A stretch of DNA of 64,000 nucleotides from Longimicrobiales bacterium. GTDB lineage: Bacteria; Gemmatimonadota; Gemmatimonadetes; Longimicrobiales; Gaopeijiaceae. Where the stretch lies: the NCBI GenBank assembly GCA_028284495.1, contig JANQRP010000016.1, positions 124,001 through 188,000 of the forward strand. Reading direction: 5' to 3'. Position 1 is the first letter of the stretch. Every line of letters begins with the position of its first letter. The notes under the pieces were generated by a model, which saw nothing but the letters and a program-made list of their open reading frames with translations, was not told the DNA's origin and made no database searches. Positions 42,001-51,240 of the stretch are shown in pieces. The translations under genes were made by a program, and so were the position numbers.

Positions 42001-42519
42001 GTGCGCATCGTCGCGGGCCGCCATGCCGGCCGAGATCTCACCTCACCCGGGCGCCGGATCCGCCCGACGGCGGAAGACGTCCGCGTCGCGTGGCTCGACT
42101 GGATCGCCGATCTCGTATCGGGCGCACGCGTCCTGGAGCTGTGTGCGGGCACCGGGGCCGTCGGGCTCGAGGCGCTGTCGCGTGGGGCGGCTTCGGTCGA
42201 CTTCGTCGAGCGACACCCCGCCGCCCTTCACGCCCTCAAGGCCAACGTGAAGGCGCTCCGCGAGACCGACCGCACCCGGATCTTCAAGCGGGACGCGGTG
42301 CCGTTCACCGCCGGGCTGGACGTGGGCGCGTACGACCTCGTGCTCGCCGACCCACCCTACGGCTCGCGGCTCGGTCCGCTGCTGCTCGAAGGTTGGCGGG
42401 ACCGCCACTACGCCCCGGTTCTCGTTCTCGAACACGCGACCGATCAGGACCTACCGAACGGAGCACGCCGGCTCGAGCTCGGTCCGACCACGCTCACTCG
42501 CTACGAGATCGCGACGTAG
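42001..42519 (+). CDS. rsmD: RsmD-type 16S rRNA (guanine966-N2)-methyltransferase
   Basis: 172 residues, GTG start. MRIVAGRHAGRDLTSPGRRIRPTAEDVR is the family N-terminus (residues 1-28). The SAM-binding loop is VLELCAGTGAVGLEALSRGA and the catalytic motif is LVLADPPYG. It methylates the N2 of G966 in the 30S subunit. Slightly shorter than the E. coli protein. It is divergent from the S9 peptidase gene. Confidence 0.92.
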   Translation: MRIVAGRHAGRDLTSPGRRIRPTAEDVRVAWLDWIADLVSGARVLELCAGTGAVGLEALSRGAASVDFVERHPAALHALKANVKALRETDRTRIFKRDAVPFTAGLDVGAYDLVLADPPYGSRLGPLLLEGWRDRHYAPVLVLEHATDQDLPNGARRLELGPTTLTRYEIAT

Positions 42520-42612
42520 ACGCATGCGCCGCGCTTGACGTCGAGCGTCGCTGACGCGCATGAAAGGACGCTGTCCCGTCCCGATCAGCCCGTCTCGACG
42601 GAGGAGTTCCCG

Positions 42613-43341
42613 ATGCAGGAGGTCACGATGCCGCGCTGCACCCCTCGCTCGCTCCCGATCCTGGCGCTGGCCCTGATGGTCGTGGCCTGCGGCCCGGCGC
42701 CGGCGGAGGACGCCGCCACCACCGATGACGCCCGGGCCACCGAGCCGGGTGCCATGGCAATGGGTCCGGAAGCGGGCGAGCCGACGCTCGACGAGATTCG
42801 CGCGGCAACCGAAAAGTACCAGGACATCCAGGTCGCCCTGACCGAGGGCTACATGCCCGACCCCAGCGGGATGTGCGTGACCGCCGAGATGGAAGGCCGG
42901 CCCGCCTCCGCCGGCGGGATGGGCGTTCACTACGTCCGCATGGACCGTCTCGGGATTCCGGGGCCTCCCGAGGGACGCGTGGACGGGAACGGCACGCATA
43001 CCGACTTCACCCAGCCGGCCACGCTTCTGTACGAGCCACAGGCCGACGGGTCGTGGGAGCTGGTCGGGGTCGAGAACCTGGTGTTCCAGGCTGCGTGGGA
43101 GGCCGAGGGGCACGACGGCCCCCCGACCTTTCACGGACGGGAGTGGGACTACATGGCCGACGACCCGGCCACGGAGGTCGACGAGGCCCACATGTTCACC
43201 CCGCACTGGGACCAGCACATCTGGATCTACCGCGACAATCCACTCGGGACGTACGAGTCGTTCAACCCGAACGTGACCTGCGAGCACTTCACGGGGATCC
43301 CCGAGTCGCACCTGCCGCCCCCGCCCCCGAGCGCCGGCTGA
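42613..43341 (+). CDS. Uncharacterised lipoprotein
   Basis: About 242 residues. Two in-frame ATGs (42613 and 42628) both have ribosome-like sites; the first is used here. The signal ends ALMVVACG, a lipobox. The mature protein is rich in His, Trp and acidic residues: ATEKYQDIQVALTEGYMPDP, GMGVHYVRMDRLG, PATLLYEPQADGSWELVGVENLVF, FHGREWDYMADDPATEVDEAHMFTPHWDQHIWIYRDNP (~170-207). The histidine clusters could bind metal. Not recognised as a named family. The 3' end is proline-rich. Confidence 0.78.
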   Translation: MQEVTMPRCTPRSLPILALALMVVACGPAPAEDAATTDDARATEPGAMAMGPEAGEPTLDEIRAATEKYQDIQVALTEGYMPDPSGMCVTAEMEGRPASAGGMGVHYVRMDRLGIPGPPEGRVDGNGTHTDFTQPATLLYEPQADGSWELVGVENLVFQAAWEAEGHDGPPTFHGREWDYMADDPATEVDEAHMFTPHWDQHIWIYRDNPLGTYESFNPNVTCEHFTGIPESHLPPPPPSAG

Positions 43342-43377
43342 CGTCCGCTCGACCTCCGTTCCGAGGTCGTCGGGCGA

Positions 43378-44349
43378 TCACCCGAGCGGTATGATCCGCA
43401 CCTCGTTCGCGTTGAAGAGCGGCACGAGCACGTGTCGGCGCGACGCGTCGAAGCCGATGTCCGCGGGCGACTCCAGATCCGGCATCACGCACGTCACCGT
43501 GCCATCGGTGTCGACGAGGTGCACGCAGGAGGTGGCCCAGTTGGACACCAGCATGCGCCCGTCGGCGAGGACCTCCACGCCGTCCAGCTGACCGCCGTCG
43601 ACCGCGAGGATCTCCGTCTTCTCGTCGAGGCCGGTCACGCTGTACGCCTGGCCCGACATGAAGGTCACCACGATCGCGGTGCCGTCGAACGAGGTGGTCA
43701 CGCCGTTGGGTGCGCCGAACTCGGGGTCGCTCACGACGGCTGCGTAGCCGTCCGCGGTCACATGGTAGAGCGCGTCGACGCCGGTCGGTGAGAACTGCGC
43801 GTCGAGCCCGCTGTCCGTGAGCAGCACGCCGGGCCCGTCGGGGTGGGTGACCAGGTCGTTGAGGAAGGTCGCGCCGTCCACGCAGACCTCTCCGGCGGCG
43901 ACCCCCGACGTCAGGTCGAACATGCGGACGCAGTCGATGTCCGAGACCCAGAGCATGCCGTCGGCGATCGCCATCCCCTTCGGCCCGTTCAGCGTCACGC
44001 CGTCCGTCTCTCCGTCGATCCACTTCAGCTCGAGCACCTCACCCTCCGGCGAAAGCCGCGAGATGAAGCCGTTCCCGTCCATCGCCGTCGGGGCGCCGTT
44101 GATGTTCGAGACCAGGTAGACGTCCGACGACGTATCGTGGAGCACGGACTCGGGCGTCGCGAATCCGACGCCCGCCACGGTGATCCCCGCACCGGCGCCG
44201 CTGCCGGTCGTCGCCGGGTCGACCGCCGCCTCCGAACTCGCCTCTCCGTCATCCCCGGCCATGTCGTCGGCGCCGTCGGACCCGCACGCCAGCAGCGTCA
44301 CGGGAAGCAGGGCCACGCCGATCAGTCGCACGCGCGCGAAACGAATCAC
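43378..44349 (-). CDS. SMP-30/NHL-like beta-propeller lipoprotein
   Basis: About 323 residues from a GTG at 44349 with AAGGAG upstream. The lipobox is TLLAC. The propeller pattern: FATPESVLHDTSSDVYLVSNINGAP, LNGPKGMAIADGMLWVSDIDCVRMFD, GAPNGVTTSFDGTAIVVTF, LDGVEVLADGRMLVSNWATSCVHLVD, AKIN to SMP-30/gluconolactonase-like regulators by blade spelling. Acidic metal ligands (Glu, Asn, Asp) of SMP-30 are partly visible (PES, LDG, SNW). An acidic linker follows the lipobox. Substrate unknown. Confidence 0.8.
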   Translation of the reverse strand: MIRFARVRLIGVALLPVTLLACGSDGADDMAGDDGEASSEAAVDPATTGSGAGAGITVAGVGFATPESVLHDTSSDVYLVSNINGAPTAMDGNGFISRLSPEGEVLELKWIDGETDGVTLNGPKGMAIADGMLWVSDIDCVRMFDLTSGVAAGEVCVDGATFLNDLVTHPDGPGVLLTDSGLDAQFSPTGVDALYHVTADGYAAVVSDPEFGAPNGVTTSFDGTAIVVTFMSGQAYSVTGLDEKTEILAVDGGQLDGVEVLADGRMLVSNWATSCVHLVDTDGTVTCVMPDLESPADIGFDASRRHVLVPLFNANEVRIIPLG

Positions 44350-44507
44350 CGTCAACTCCTTGTGGGGGGGAACCGGCGCCGCCTGGACCGCGGCGCCGGA
44401 AAGATACGACCCTCGGCGCGGTTCATGCCGCCGCCGGGTCGGGTAGTGAAGGCGCGCGCCCTGCTCGGACGCCGGGGCGCGCGCCTTCCGCCATGCCGTT
44501 CCGGACG

Positions 44508-45332
44508 TCACATTCCCGCGTCGGGCATGTGCGAGAGATCGACCCTGTGCGCCCAGATGTGCGCACGCACCTGCGTGAGGTACTTGTTGAGCACGGCCTC
44601 GATCATCACGGCGTCCTCGTGCCCATGCGCCGCGACCAGCGCGTTGAAGAAGGCGAGCGGGTCACCGCCGTCGAGGTCGGCGAACTGGTTGAAGGGGAAG
44701 GCCACCATCATCCGGCCGGGCCCTTCCGTGAAGAGGACGTCGAAGACGTTGTAACCGAAGGGGTCCTCGCCGGCGGCGACCGCCTGCTCGTTCACGGCCG
44801 TGTAGGCCTCACGGATCTTCGCGAAGGCGTTGGTCAGCGCCAGGTAGGCCTGCGTCGAGCCCTCCGTCAGTTCCCACTCGATCACCTGCCAGAGCGGAGG
44901 AGGCTCGTCGGTCATCGGGATCGGGACGGAGATCTCCTCGCGAGCGACCATCATCACCGACACCGGGTCGTGGAAGTACGGAGCGAGGTTCTCCTGGAAC
45001 CACTCGTCGTTGTCCTCCTGGCGCGCTTCGTCGACCAGCGGCTCACGATCGAAGTCGGCGAAGTCGTGCCACGGCGTCATGACTACGTACTTCGGCGGTC
45101 CCGTCACCGACTCGAACACGTTCCACGTCCACGTCTCGCCGTCCTCGGCCACCCGCTCGATCCACCCTTCCATCCCGGCCGTGAACGCCGGGTTGTCGGT
45201 GACCGGCACGGTCATCTCGTAGAACCAGACGACCGGTGGGGGTGCTTCGTCCTGCGCGGCCGCGGGTGCCGCGAACGAGGCGCCGACCAGCGTGAGACAC
45301 GCGCAGGCGACGATCAGTCGTCGAATCTGCAT
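44508..45332 (-). CDS. Secreted protein of unknown function
   Basis: 274 residues from the ATG at 45332, with AAGGGAGG upstream. A clear signal peptide ends SFAAPAAAQ. The mature part has two related halves: VVWFYEMTVPVTDNPAFTAGMEGWIERVAEDG and LWQVIEWELTEGSTQAYLALTNAFAKIREAYTAVNE, each followed by WxWNVFES/YNVFDVLF-like strands. This duplicated layout resembles dimeric alpha-beta barrel (NIPSNAP- or EthD-like) folds fused in one chain. That reading is an inference from pattern; no named family is assigned. Confidence 0.75.
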   Translation of the reverse strand: MQIRRLIVACACLTLVGASFAAPAAAQDEAPPPVVWFYEMTVPVTDNPAFTAGMEGWIERVAEDGETWTWNVFESVTGPPKYVVMTPWHDFADFDREPLVDEARQEDNDEWFQENLAPYFHDPVSVMMVAREEISVPIPMTDEPPPLWQVIEWELTEGSTQAYLALTNAFAKIREAYTAVNEQAVAAGEDPFGYNVFDVLFTEGPGRMMVAFPFNQFADLDGGDPLAFFNALVAAHGHEDAVMIEAVLNKYLTQVRAHIWAHRVDLSHMPDAGM

Positions 45333-45511
45333 CCTGGTACCTCCCTTGGTGGGTGAGTTCGCACCCCCCCAACAAGCCGCTCGACTTACAGGAGTGCAAG
45401 AATTCTTTGGCATCGAGCCGGGTGCCGGCCTCGGCTTAACGAACACCGCCACCCGAGCCGTCCTTCCCGTGTGAACCGGGCGAGAGCCCCCGATCGACGA
45501 AGGAGACCAGC

Positions 45512-46933
45512 ATGTCCGCACCCCATATCGCGCTGAACCGCTTCGGACTCGGCGCCCGACCGGGCGAGGCCGCCCGGCTGGGCGATCCTCGCGGCTGGCT
45601 GCTCTCGCAGGTGGAAGGAGGCCCGCCCTCACTTGTGGCTCGTGGCTCCGACCCCGCGGCCTCGGCCGACCTGTTCCGCAGCTTCCAGGCGGCGCTGCGG
45701 TCCGGCGACGAGGCCCGGGTCGCGGAGCTCCGGCGCGAGGTGCAGACTCACGGTCAGGGGGAGATGGCGTCCGTCCTCACCACGCGCGTCGTCAGCGACC
45801 GTCCGTTCGCCGAGCGCTGGGTCGCGTTCTGGTCGAACCATCTCTGCGTGTCCGCCCTCGACGGCTTCCAGACGGCCTTCCTGGCCGGCGCCTACGAGCG
45901 CGAGGCGATCCGCCCTCACGTCTTCGGGCGATTCGAGGAGATGGTGCTCGCGAGCGCGCGTCACCCCGCCATGCTCCAGTACCTCGACAACGTTCGTTCC
46001 GTCGGGCCGGGCTCCGTCGCCGCCCGACGGCCACGGCGAGGCCGGGGTCCCGCCGCCGATGCGCTGAGAGGGCTGAACGAGAACTACGCGCGCGAGCTTC
46101 TCGAGCTGCACACGGTCGGAGTGAACGGCGGCTACGAGCAGGAGGACGTCGAGCAGCTCGCCCGGATCCTCACGGGGTGGGGGGTGGCGGGCGCGGGCCC
46201 CGAGCGCGCCGCGACGGCGGGAGCTCGGGCGGAAGAGCTCGGCTTCCGCTTCAACCCGCTGCTGCATGAGCCGGGCCGGAAGTCGGTGATGGGTCGGACG
46301 TACCCGGAGGGCGAAGAGGGCGGCATGGCGGTGATCCGTGATCTCGCGCGGCACCCGTCCACGGCGCGGTTTCTGGCCGAGAAGCTCGCGACCCACTTCA
46401 TCGACGACGCGCCGCCCGCCGCCGCGATCGAGACGCTCGAGCGGACGTGGCTCGAGACGGAGGGAGATCTTCGCCGGACGGCTCGGACGCTCGTGGAGCT
46501 CGACGCGGCGTGGGACGCCGACTACCGGAAGTTCAGGACCCCCCAGGACTGGTTCGTCGCGGTGCTTCGAGCCGTCGACGCCGGCGAGGCGGGCGGCAAC
46601 TTCCCCCAGATCCTTCAGCAGCTCCGGCACCCGCTCTGGGGTCCGCCCTCCCCGAAGGGCTTCGGAGACCTGCGGCGGGAATGGGCCGACTCGGACGCGC
46701 TCATGAACCGGGCGGAGCTGGCGCGCACCCTCGCGCGACGGGCCGGACGGGGACTCCGCTCCGGCCGGGGCGCGGGCACCGCACGCGGTGGCGGTCCCGA
46801 CCTGCGCGCGCTGGCCGCGGTGGTGGCGCTCGACGCCGGCGACCCGCTGGGCGGCATGCTGACCGACGGATCGATTCCCGTGGACGAGCGGATCGCGCTC
46901 GCCTTCGCGGGCCCCGCATTCCAGTGGAGGTGA
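45512..46933 (+). CDS. DUF1800 family protein
   Basis: 473 residues. The DUF1800 hallmark IALNRFGLGARPGE starts at residue ~6, followed by ADLFRSFQAA, RPFAERWVAFWSNHLCVS, LNENYARELLELHTVGVNGGYEQEDVEQLARILTGWG and DLARHPSTARFLAEKLATHFID. No signal peptide is seen. These proteins are almost always next to a DUF1501 gene, as here (5-nt gap), and are suggested to act together in export or degradation of a polymer; the function is unproven. Confidence 0.92.
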   Translation: MSAPHIALNRFGLGARPGEAARLGDPRGWLLSQVEGGPPSLVARGSDPAASADLFRSFQAALRSGDEARVAELRREVQTHGQGEMASVLTTRVVSDRPFAERWVAFWSNHLCVSALDGFQTAFLAGAYEREAIRPHVFGRFEEMVLASARHPAMLQYLDNVRSVGPGSVAARRPRRGRGPAADALRGLNENYARELLELHTVGVNGGYEQEDVEQLARILTGWGVAGAGPERAATAGARAEELGFRFNPLLHEPGRKSVMGRTYPEGEEGGMAVIRDLARHPSTARFLAEKLATHFIDDAPPAAAIETLERTWLETEGDLRRTARTLVELDAAWDADYRKFRTPQDWFVAVLRAVDAGEAGGNFPQILQQLRHPLWGPPSPKGFGDLRREWADSDALMNRAELARTLARRAGRGLRSGRGAGTARGGGPDLRALAAVVALDAGDPLGGMLTDGSIPVDERIALAFAGPAFQWR

Positions 46934-46938
46934 CGACG

Positions 46939-48120
46939 ATGAGCATGGATCGCAGAGAGTTCCTGCACTCCGCAGGCATGTGCCTCGGCGGGCTCGCGAC
47001 CTTCGGCTTCCCCGAAGTGCACTTCGCGAACGTGCGGCAGGACGGACGCCTCGTCTTCGTGCTGCTCAGGGGCGGGTTCGACGGCCTCGCCGCGGTGGTC
47101 CCGACCTTCGATCCGGCATGGCGCGACCTGCGCGGGTCGCTGGCGGCGGACCCCGACGCGCTTCTCGAGCTCGCGGACGGGTTCGCGCTCACCCCGGGGC
47201 TCGCGCCGCTTCGAGAGTTCTGGGAGCGCGACGAGCTGATGGTGCTCCATGCGATGGCGATCCCGTATCGCACGCGGAGCCACTTCGACGGGCAGGCGAT
47301 TCTCGAGACCGGGCTCGACGGGCCGGAGGGCAGTGCCGACGGCTGGCTGAACCGTCTCCTCTCCGTCATGGAGGGGGAACGCGCGGGCATCTCGATCGCC
47401 GCCGGAATGCCGCGTTCGCTGACCGGGCCGGTGGAGGTGGCGAGCTGGTCGCCGACCGAGCTCGGGGTGGTCGAGGACGCCTACCTCGATCGCCTCAGCA
47501 TCCTGTACCGCTCGGACGAGGCCCTGCAGGGCCGGTTCGAAGCCGCGCTCGGCATGCTCGACGTGGGTGAGGAGATGGACGCGATGGGTGGTCAGCCGCG
47601 CCGACCGGGTGCCGACGCCGGCTCCCTGTTCCGTGCCGCGGCGCAGCTCATGGCGGCGCCTGGTGGACCGAACGTGGCCGCGATGGAGTTCAGCGGGTGG
47701 GATACGCACGCCAACCAGGGCGTGGTCGGGGGCAACCTCGACCGCCAGCTCGGACGTCTTGCCGAGGGGCTTTCCGCCTTCCGTGAAGCGATGGCCGAGC
47801 AGTGGGCGGGCACGACGGTGGTCGTCATGACCGAGTTCGGACGGACCGCCCGGCCCAACGGGACCGGCGGCACGGATCACGGCACCGCGGGAGCCGGCTT
47901 CGTGCTCGGCAGCGGGGTCGCGCGTCGGGCGGTTGTCTCCGACTGGCCGGGCCTCGCCGACAATCAGCTCTACGAGAACCGTGATCTCGCGCCCACGCTC
48001 GACACGCGGGCCGTCCTCAAGGGCGTGCTCGCGGGCACCTTCGACCTGACCGCCGCTCAGGCCGACCGGGTCTTCCCGGGGTCGGCGGGCGTACGGGGCA
48101 TGTGGGAACTGATGACGTGA
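46939..48120 (+). CDS. DUF1501 family protein, Tat-type signal
   Basis: 393 residues; an ATG at 46945 is an alternative start and GGAGG precedes the first. The N-terminus MDRREFLHSAGMCLGG fits a Tat or twin-arginine-like signal (DRREFL). DUF1501 motifs: VFVLLRGGFDGLAAVVP, RSHFDGQAILETG, FSGWDTHANQG, VVVMTEFGRTARPNGTGGTDHGTAGAGFVLG, which is an alkaline-phosphatase-superfamily metal-binding arrangement. It probably hydrolyses a sulfate or phosphate ester outside the cell with the DUF1800 partner. Confidence 0.92.
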   Translation: MSMDRREFLHSAGMCLGGLATFGFPEVHFANVRQDGRLVFVLLRGGFDGLAAVVPTFDPAWRDLRGSLAADPDALLELADGFALTPGLAPLREFWERDELMVLHAMAIPYRTRSHFDGQAILETGLDGPEGSADGWLNRLLSVMEGERAGISIAAGMPRSLTGPVEVASWSPTELGVVEDAYLDRLSILYRSDEALQGRFEAALGMLDVGEEMDAMGGQPRRPGADAGSLFRAAAQLMAAPGGPNVAAMEFSGWDTHANQGVVGGNLDRQLGRLAEGLSAFREAMAEQWAGTTVVVMTEFGRTARPNGTGGTDHGTAGAGFVLGSGVARRAVVSDWPGLADNQLYENRDLAPTLDTRAVLKGVLAGTFDLTAAQADRVFPGSAGVRGMWELMT

Positions 48121-48148
48121 CGCCCGATCGGGACGAGCATACGTTTCA

Positions 48149-48173
48149 GGACGTACAGCTTAGCCGTACGTCC
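48149..48173. promoter_or_regulatory. Strong inverted repeat downstream of the DUF1501 gene
   Basis: GGACGTAC and GTACGTCC are perfect 8-bp arms around a 9-nt spacer, inside a wider imperfect palindrome (TTCAG...CTGAA). There is no trailing T-run, so it is either a Rho-independent-like stem without U-tract or a repressor site for the lipoprotein gene starting at 48205. Confidence 0.55.
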
Positions 48174-48204
48174 CGCTGAATCGTACTCGCGTCGAGGAGG
48201 TTCG

Positions 48205-48642
48205 ATGCGTCGCGCGCATCCGTCGCAGGCCTTGGCCCTCGCCCTGTTCCTGGGCCTGCTCCTCGGCCTGAACGCCTGTGTCGCGCAGTCGCTGCCCGGG
48301 ATGGTGGGCGACCCGCAGACGCCTCCGGGGGAAGCCCCCGACGTCCCCATCACGGGATCGGGCGAGGGCGTCGTGGTCGAGTACGTCGCCGTCTGCCGAG
48401 GGTGCACGGCGCGGTTCAGCACGCCCGACGGCGTGGGAAGCGAGGACGAGATCAACGGCACCTTCAGCCGTCGGGTCCGCTTCACGAACGCGGCGGCACC
48501 CGGTGCCGTCGCCCTGACCGTGGCGCCGGGGGACGACGGTCGCGTCCAGGCGGCGCGGATCCGCATCGACGGTCGCGTGGTGGCGGAGGAGGGGCCGCTG
48601 CCCCTCGGCGAGATCGCCAACCTGTCGGCGGTCGTTCGGTAG
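48205..48642 (+). CDS. Small lipoprotein of unknown function
   Basis: 145 residues. The signal peptide LALALFLGLLLGLNAC ends in a lipobox. The mature protein is strand-rich with a Cys pair (VAVCRGCTARF) and a C-terminal VALTVAPGDDGRVQAARIRIDGRVVAEEG, suggesting a small beta-sandwich. No family recognised. It follows the palindrome at 48149-48173 and is convergent with the ankyrin gene. Confidence 0.75.
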   Translation: MRRAHPSQALALALFLGLLLGLNACVAQSLPGMVGDPQTPPGEAPDVPITGSGEGVVVEYVAVCRGCTARFSTPDGVGSEDEINGTFSRRVRFTNAAAPGAVALTVAPGDDGRVQAARIRIDGRVVAEEGPLPLGEIANLSAVVR

Positions 48643-48660
48643 CGGGGTCCCACAACGACC

Positions 48661-49413
48661 TCAGGGCTCGTCGGTGGGCTCCTCGGGCAGGTAGTCGCCG
48701 ACCAGGCTCCATTCCATGCCGTGCCCCCAGCCGGCGCCGTGGTCGCTGGTGTTCCGGAGCTCGTGACGCGGACTGATCCGGTGTTCGCCGTACTGCAGGA
48801 GCGCCAGGACCCTGCCCGGGCGCAGGTGCTCGCTCGCCCACGTCAGCGGAGAAGCCCCGTGGGCGTCCCGCGCCTCGACGTCCGCCCCACGCTGGATCAT
48901 CATCCGGATCGTGTCCGCGTCGGCGTAGGCGGCGGCGCGATGGAGCGGCGTCTCGCCGCGGGTGCGCACGTCGCGCATGAAGGCGCCGGTCTCCTGACCC
49001 GGCAAGGTGGCGGCGTTCGGGTCCGCACCCGCCTCGAGCAGTCGCCGCACCACGAAGATCACGGCCGGTCTCCCGGCCTTCGCGAGCGCGGAATGGAGCG
49101 GCGTCTCGCCCGTGCCCGGAACCCTTGAGGTCGGGTCCGCACCCTGCGCCAGGAGGAAGTCCACCATCTTCCAGTGGTGGAAAAACGCCGCATTCCCGAG
49201 CTCCTCGTCGAGGTCGATCGAGGAGAGATCTCCCCCGGCCGCGAGCACCGCCCGCATCGCCGTCACGTCCCCGTAGTAGACCGCCCAGCGGAGCGGCACG
49301 ATGGCGCCCCGACCGAGCAGGTCACGCCAGTCGTCACGAGCGAGCAGCCGCACGAACTCGTCCGTGCGGCCGCCCGCGATCCGCGCCAGAATGGCGTCGG
49401 CCTCCTCGGTCAC
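48661..49413 (-). CDS. Ankyrin-repeat protein
   Basis: 250 residues. Ankyrin repeats are visible: VPLRWAVYYGDVTAMRAVLAAGGDL, NAAFFHHWKMVDFLLAQGADP, TPLHSALAKAG...FVVRRLLEAGADPNAA, TPLHRAAAYADADTIRMMIQRGADVEARD, SPLTWASEHLRPGRVLALLQYG. No signal peptide. Such proteins bind other proteins; the partner is unknown. A 13-nt gap separates its start from the stop of the SDR gene upstream, so they may be co-transcribed. Confidence 0.88.
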   Translation of the reverse strand: MTEEADAILARIAGGRTDEFVRLLARDDWRDLLGRGAIVPLRWAVYYGDVTAMRAVLAAGGDLSSIDLDEELGNAAFFHHWKMVDFLLAQGADPTSRVPGTGETPLHSALAKAGRPAVIFVVRRLLEAGADPNAATLPGQETGAFMRDVRTRGETPLHRAAAYADADTIRMMIQRGADVEARDAHGASPLTWASEHLRPGRVLALLQYGEHRISPRHELRNTSDHGAGWGHGMEWSLVGDYLPEEPTDEP

Positions 49414-49426
49414 GACGCCGACGTCC

Positions 49427-50299
49427 TCATGCCCGCGGTCCGTCCCAGTCCGAGATTTCCATCGAAGCGAGCGATGCCATGCGGACGGGCTCCTTCACCC
49501 GGTTGGCTTCCTCGAGTCCGAAGTCGAGTCCCGCGACGGTGCGGATCGGCCGCTGCCCCTTCGGCGTGTCGATGAGTCGTTCGAAGATCTCGATGACGAC
49601 CCCGGGGTCGGTCGGCGCGTCATCCGCCTCGAAGAGATCCCGCACCGTCTGTTCGAACCCGCCGAGGAACTCTCCGACGTGCCCGTACGCCTCCATGACC
49701 TCCTCGCGCGAACCCGGCTTCACGTTGTCGAAGAAGTGGGTGTCGAAGGGTCCCGGCTGGACGAGGACGACGTCGATTCCGAGCGGCGCAAGCTCGTACC
49801 GCATTCCCTCGCTGAGGCCTTCGAGGCCCCACTTGCTCGCGTGGTAGACACCGAAGCCCGGGAAGGCACCGATGCCCGCGATCGAGCTGACCTGGATGAT
49901 CAGGCCGTCCCCCTGGGCGCGCATCATCGGAAGCACCGCGTTCGCGGCGCGCGCGGTGCCGACGATGTTCAGGTCGAGCTGCGCGAGGATCTCTTCGCCG
50001 GTGAAGGACTCGACCGGTCCGCCGTAGCCGTATCCCGCGTTGTTGATGAGCACGTCCACGCCGTCCATCTCCGCGACCGCGGCGGCCACGCTGGCGTCGG
50101 AGGTCACATCCATCTCGTGGACCGAGATCGAGACGCCCTCCGCGCCGGCGAAGTCGCGGATCTCCTGAGCCCGCGGCGCGTTGCGGCCTTCCATCGCCCG
50201 CATCGTGGCGTACACGTGATGGCCCTTCTTCGACAGGGCCTTGGCGGCGTCGAGCCCGAAGCCGCTGCTGCATCCGGTGATCAGGATCTTCTTCGACAT
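49427..50299 (-). CDS. Short-chain dehydrogenase/reductase
   Basis: 290 residues. Classical SDR features: KKILITGCSSGFGLDAAKAL (TGxxxGxG cofactor site), NNAGYGYGG, Ser in IIQVSSIAGIG, and YHASKWGLEG (YxxxK). An oxidoreductase using NAD(P)H; substrate unknown. The C-terminal extension (GQRPIRTVAGLDFG) resembles the ketoreductase subgroup. Confidence 0.92.
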   Translation of the reverse strand: MSKKILITGCSSGFGLDAAKALSKKGHHVYATMRAMEGRNAPRAQEIRDFAGAEGVSISVHEMDVTSDASVAAAVAEMDGVDVLINNAGYGYGGPVESFTGEEILAQLDLNIVGTARAANAVLPMMRAQGDGLIIQVSSIAGIGAFPGFGVYHASKWGLEGLSEGMRYELAPLGIDVVLVQPGPFDTHFFDNVKPGSREEVMEAYGHVGEFLGGFEQTVRDLFEADDAPTDPGVVIEIFERLIDTPKGQRPIRTVAGLDFGLEEANRVKEPVRMASLASMEISDWDGPRA

Positions 50300-50358
50300 G
50301 CGCTTCCTGGAGTTTCTGGTGAGGATACCCGAGCGCATAGCGAACCCGTCGGGCGGCG

Positions 50359-51240
50359 TCAGCGTTCCTCGTCCGCACCGAACCGGACGAAGGCCATGCG
50401 ATGCCGCGCCAGCCACGAGGCCAAGTCCTCCGGTGCGTGGCCGATCAGGCGCTCGAATTCCACGGACGGCTCCGCTCCAGCCCCCTCGCGGGTGAGTCGC
50501 GCCAGGTCCACGAGAAGCTCGACGAAGAAGTCGGGCATCCCGAAGCCGCGCACCATCGCCTTGTAGGCGTCCGGGTCGAGGTTCGCCCACTCGACCGGGT
50601 GGCCGGTCGCCGAGGACAGCGCGGCCGCCACATCCGACCCGTTCAGGGACGCGGGTCCGGTGATGTCGTGCGTCCCGGCGCAGTCCGCGTCTCCCGACAC
50701 CAGCGCGACCGCACATTTCGCGACATCCGCGGCGGCCACGTACGGCGTGCGTCCGTCGCCGTTCCCGCCGACGAGCCGACCCTGCCGAATCGAGTGGGCC
50801 GACCCGAGAAGGTTCTCCATGAACGAGTGCGGTCGAAGCACCGCGCTACGGAACGGTCGTGACAGGAAGTCGCGATCGAGTTCGGTGTGGGTGCGTCCGA
50901 GCCCGGTGTCCGACTCCGCGAAGGCCGAGATGACCGAGAGGCGGACGGCGCGCCCGATCCCCGCTCCCTGCACGGCGTCGTGCGTCGCCCGCCCGATCTC
51001 CACCGCCTCGGGGCCGAGCGGTACCATCACGTACGCCGCGTCGGCACCCCGCATCTTCTCCGCCAGATCGGAGTCTCCGAGCCCTCCCTCGACCAGCTCC
51101 GCACCGGCGTTCGAGAGGTCACCGGCCCCGTCCGGGTTCCGGGTCAGCGCCCGCACACGGAGTCCTCGTTCGAGCGCGAGTCGGCAGACGTGCCGCCCGA
51201 TCTTGCCGGTGGCGCCCGTCACGAAGAGGAGGTCGCTCAC
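50359..51240 (-). CDS. NmrA-like NAD(P)-binding protein (atypical SDR)
   Basis: About 293 residues from a GTG at 51240. VSDLLFVTGATGKIGRHVCRLALERG is the NmrA/HSCARG-type dinucleotide site (residues ~1-26), followed by VRALTRNPDGAGDL, GADAAYVMVPLGPEAVEIG and VLRPHSFMENLL. Catalytic Tyr/Lys of classical SDRs is absent, so it may be a redox sensor or a quinone-type reductase. Coupled by GTGA to the preceding SnoaL-like lipoprotein. Confidence 0.88.
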   Translation of the reverse strand: MSDLLFVTGATGKIGRHVCRLALERGLRVRALTRNPDGAGDLSNAGAELVEGGLGDSDLAEKMRGADAAYVMVPLGPEAVEIGRATHDAVQGAGIGRAVRLSVISAFAESDTGLGRTHTELDRDFLSRPFRSAVLRPHSFMENLLGSAHSIRQGRLVGGNGDGRTPYVAAADVAKCAVALVSGDADCAGTHDITGPASLNGSDVAAALSSATGHPVEWANLDPDAYKAMVRGFGMPDFFVELLVDLARLTREGAGAEPSVEFERLIGHAPEDLASWLARHRMAFVRFGADEER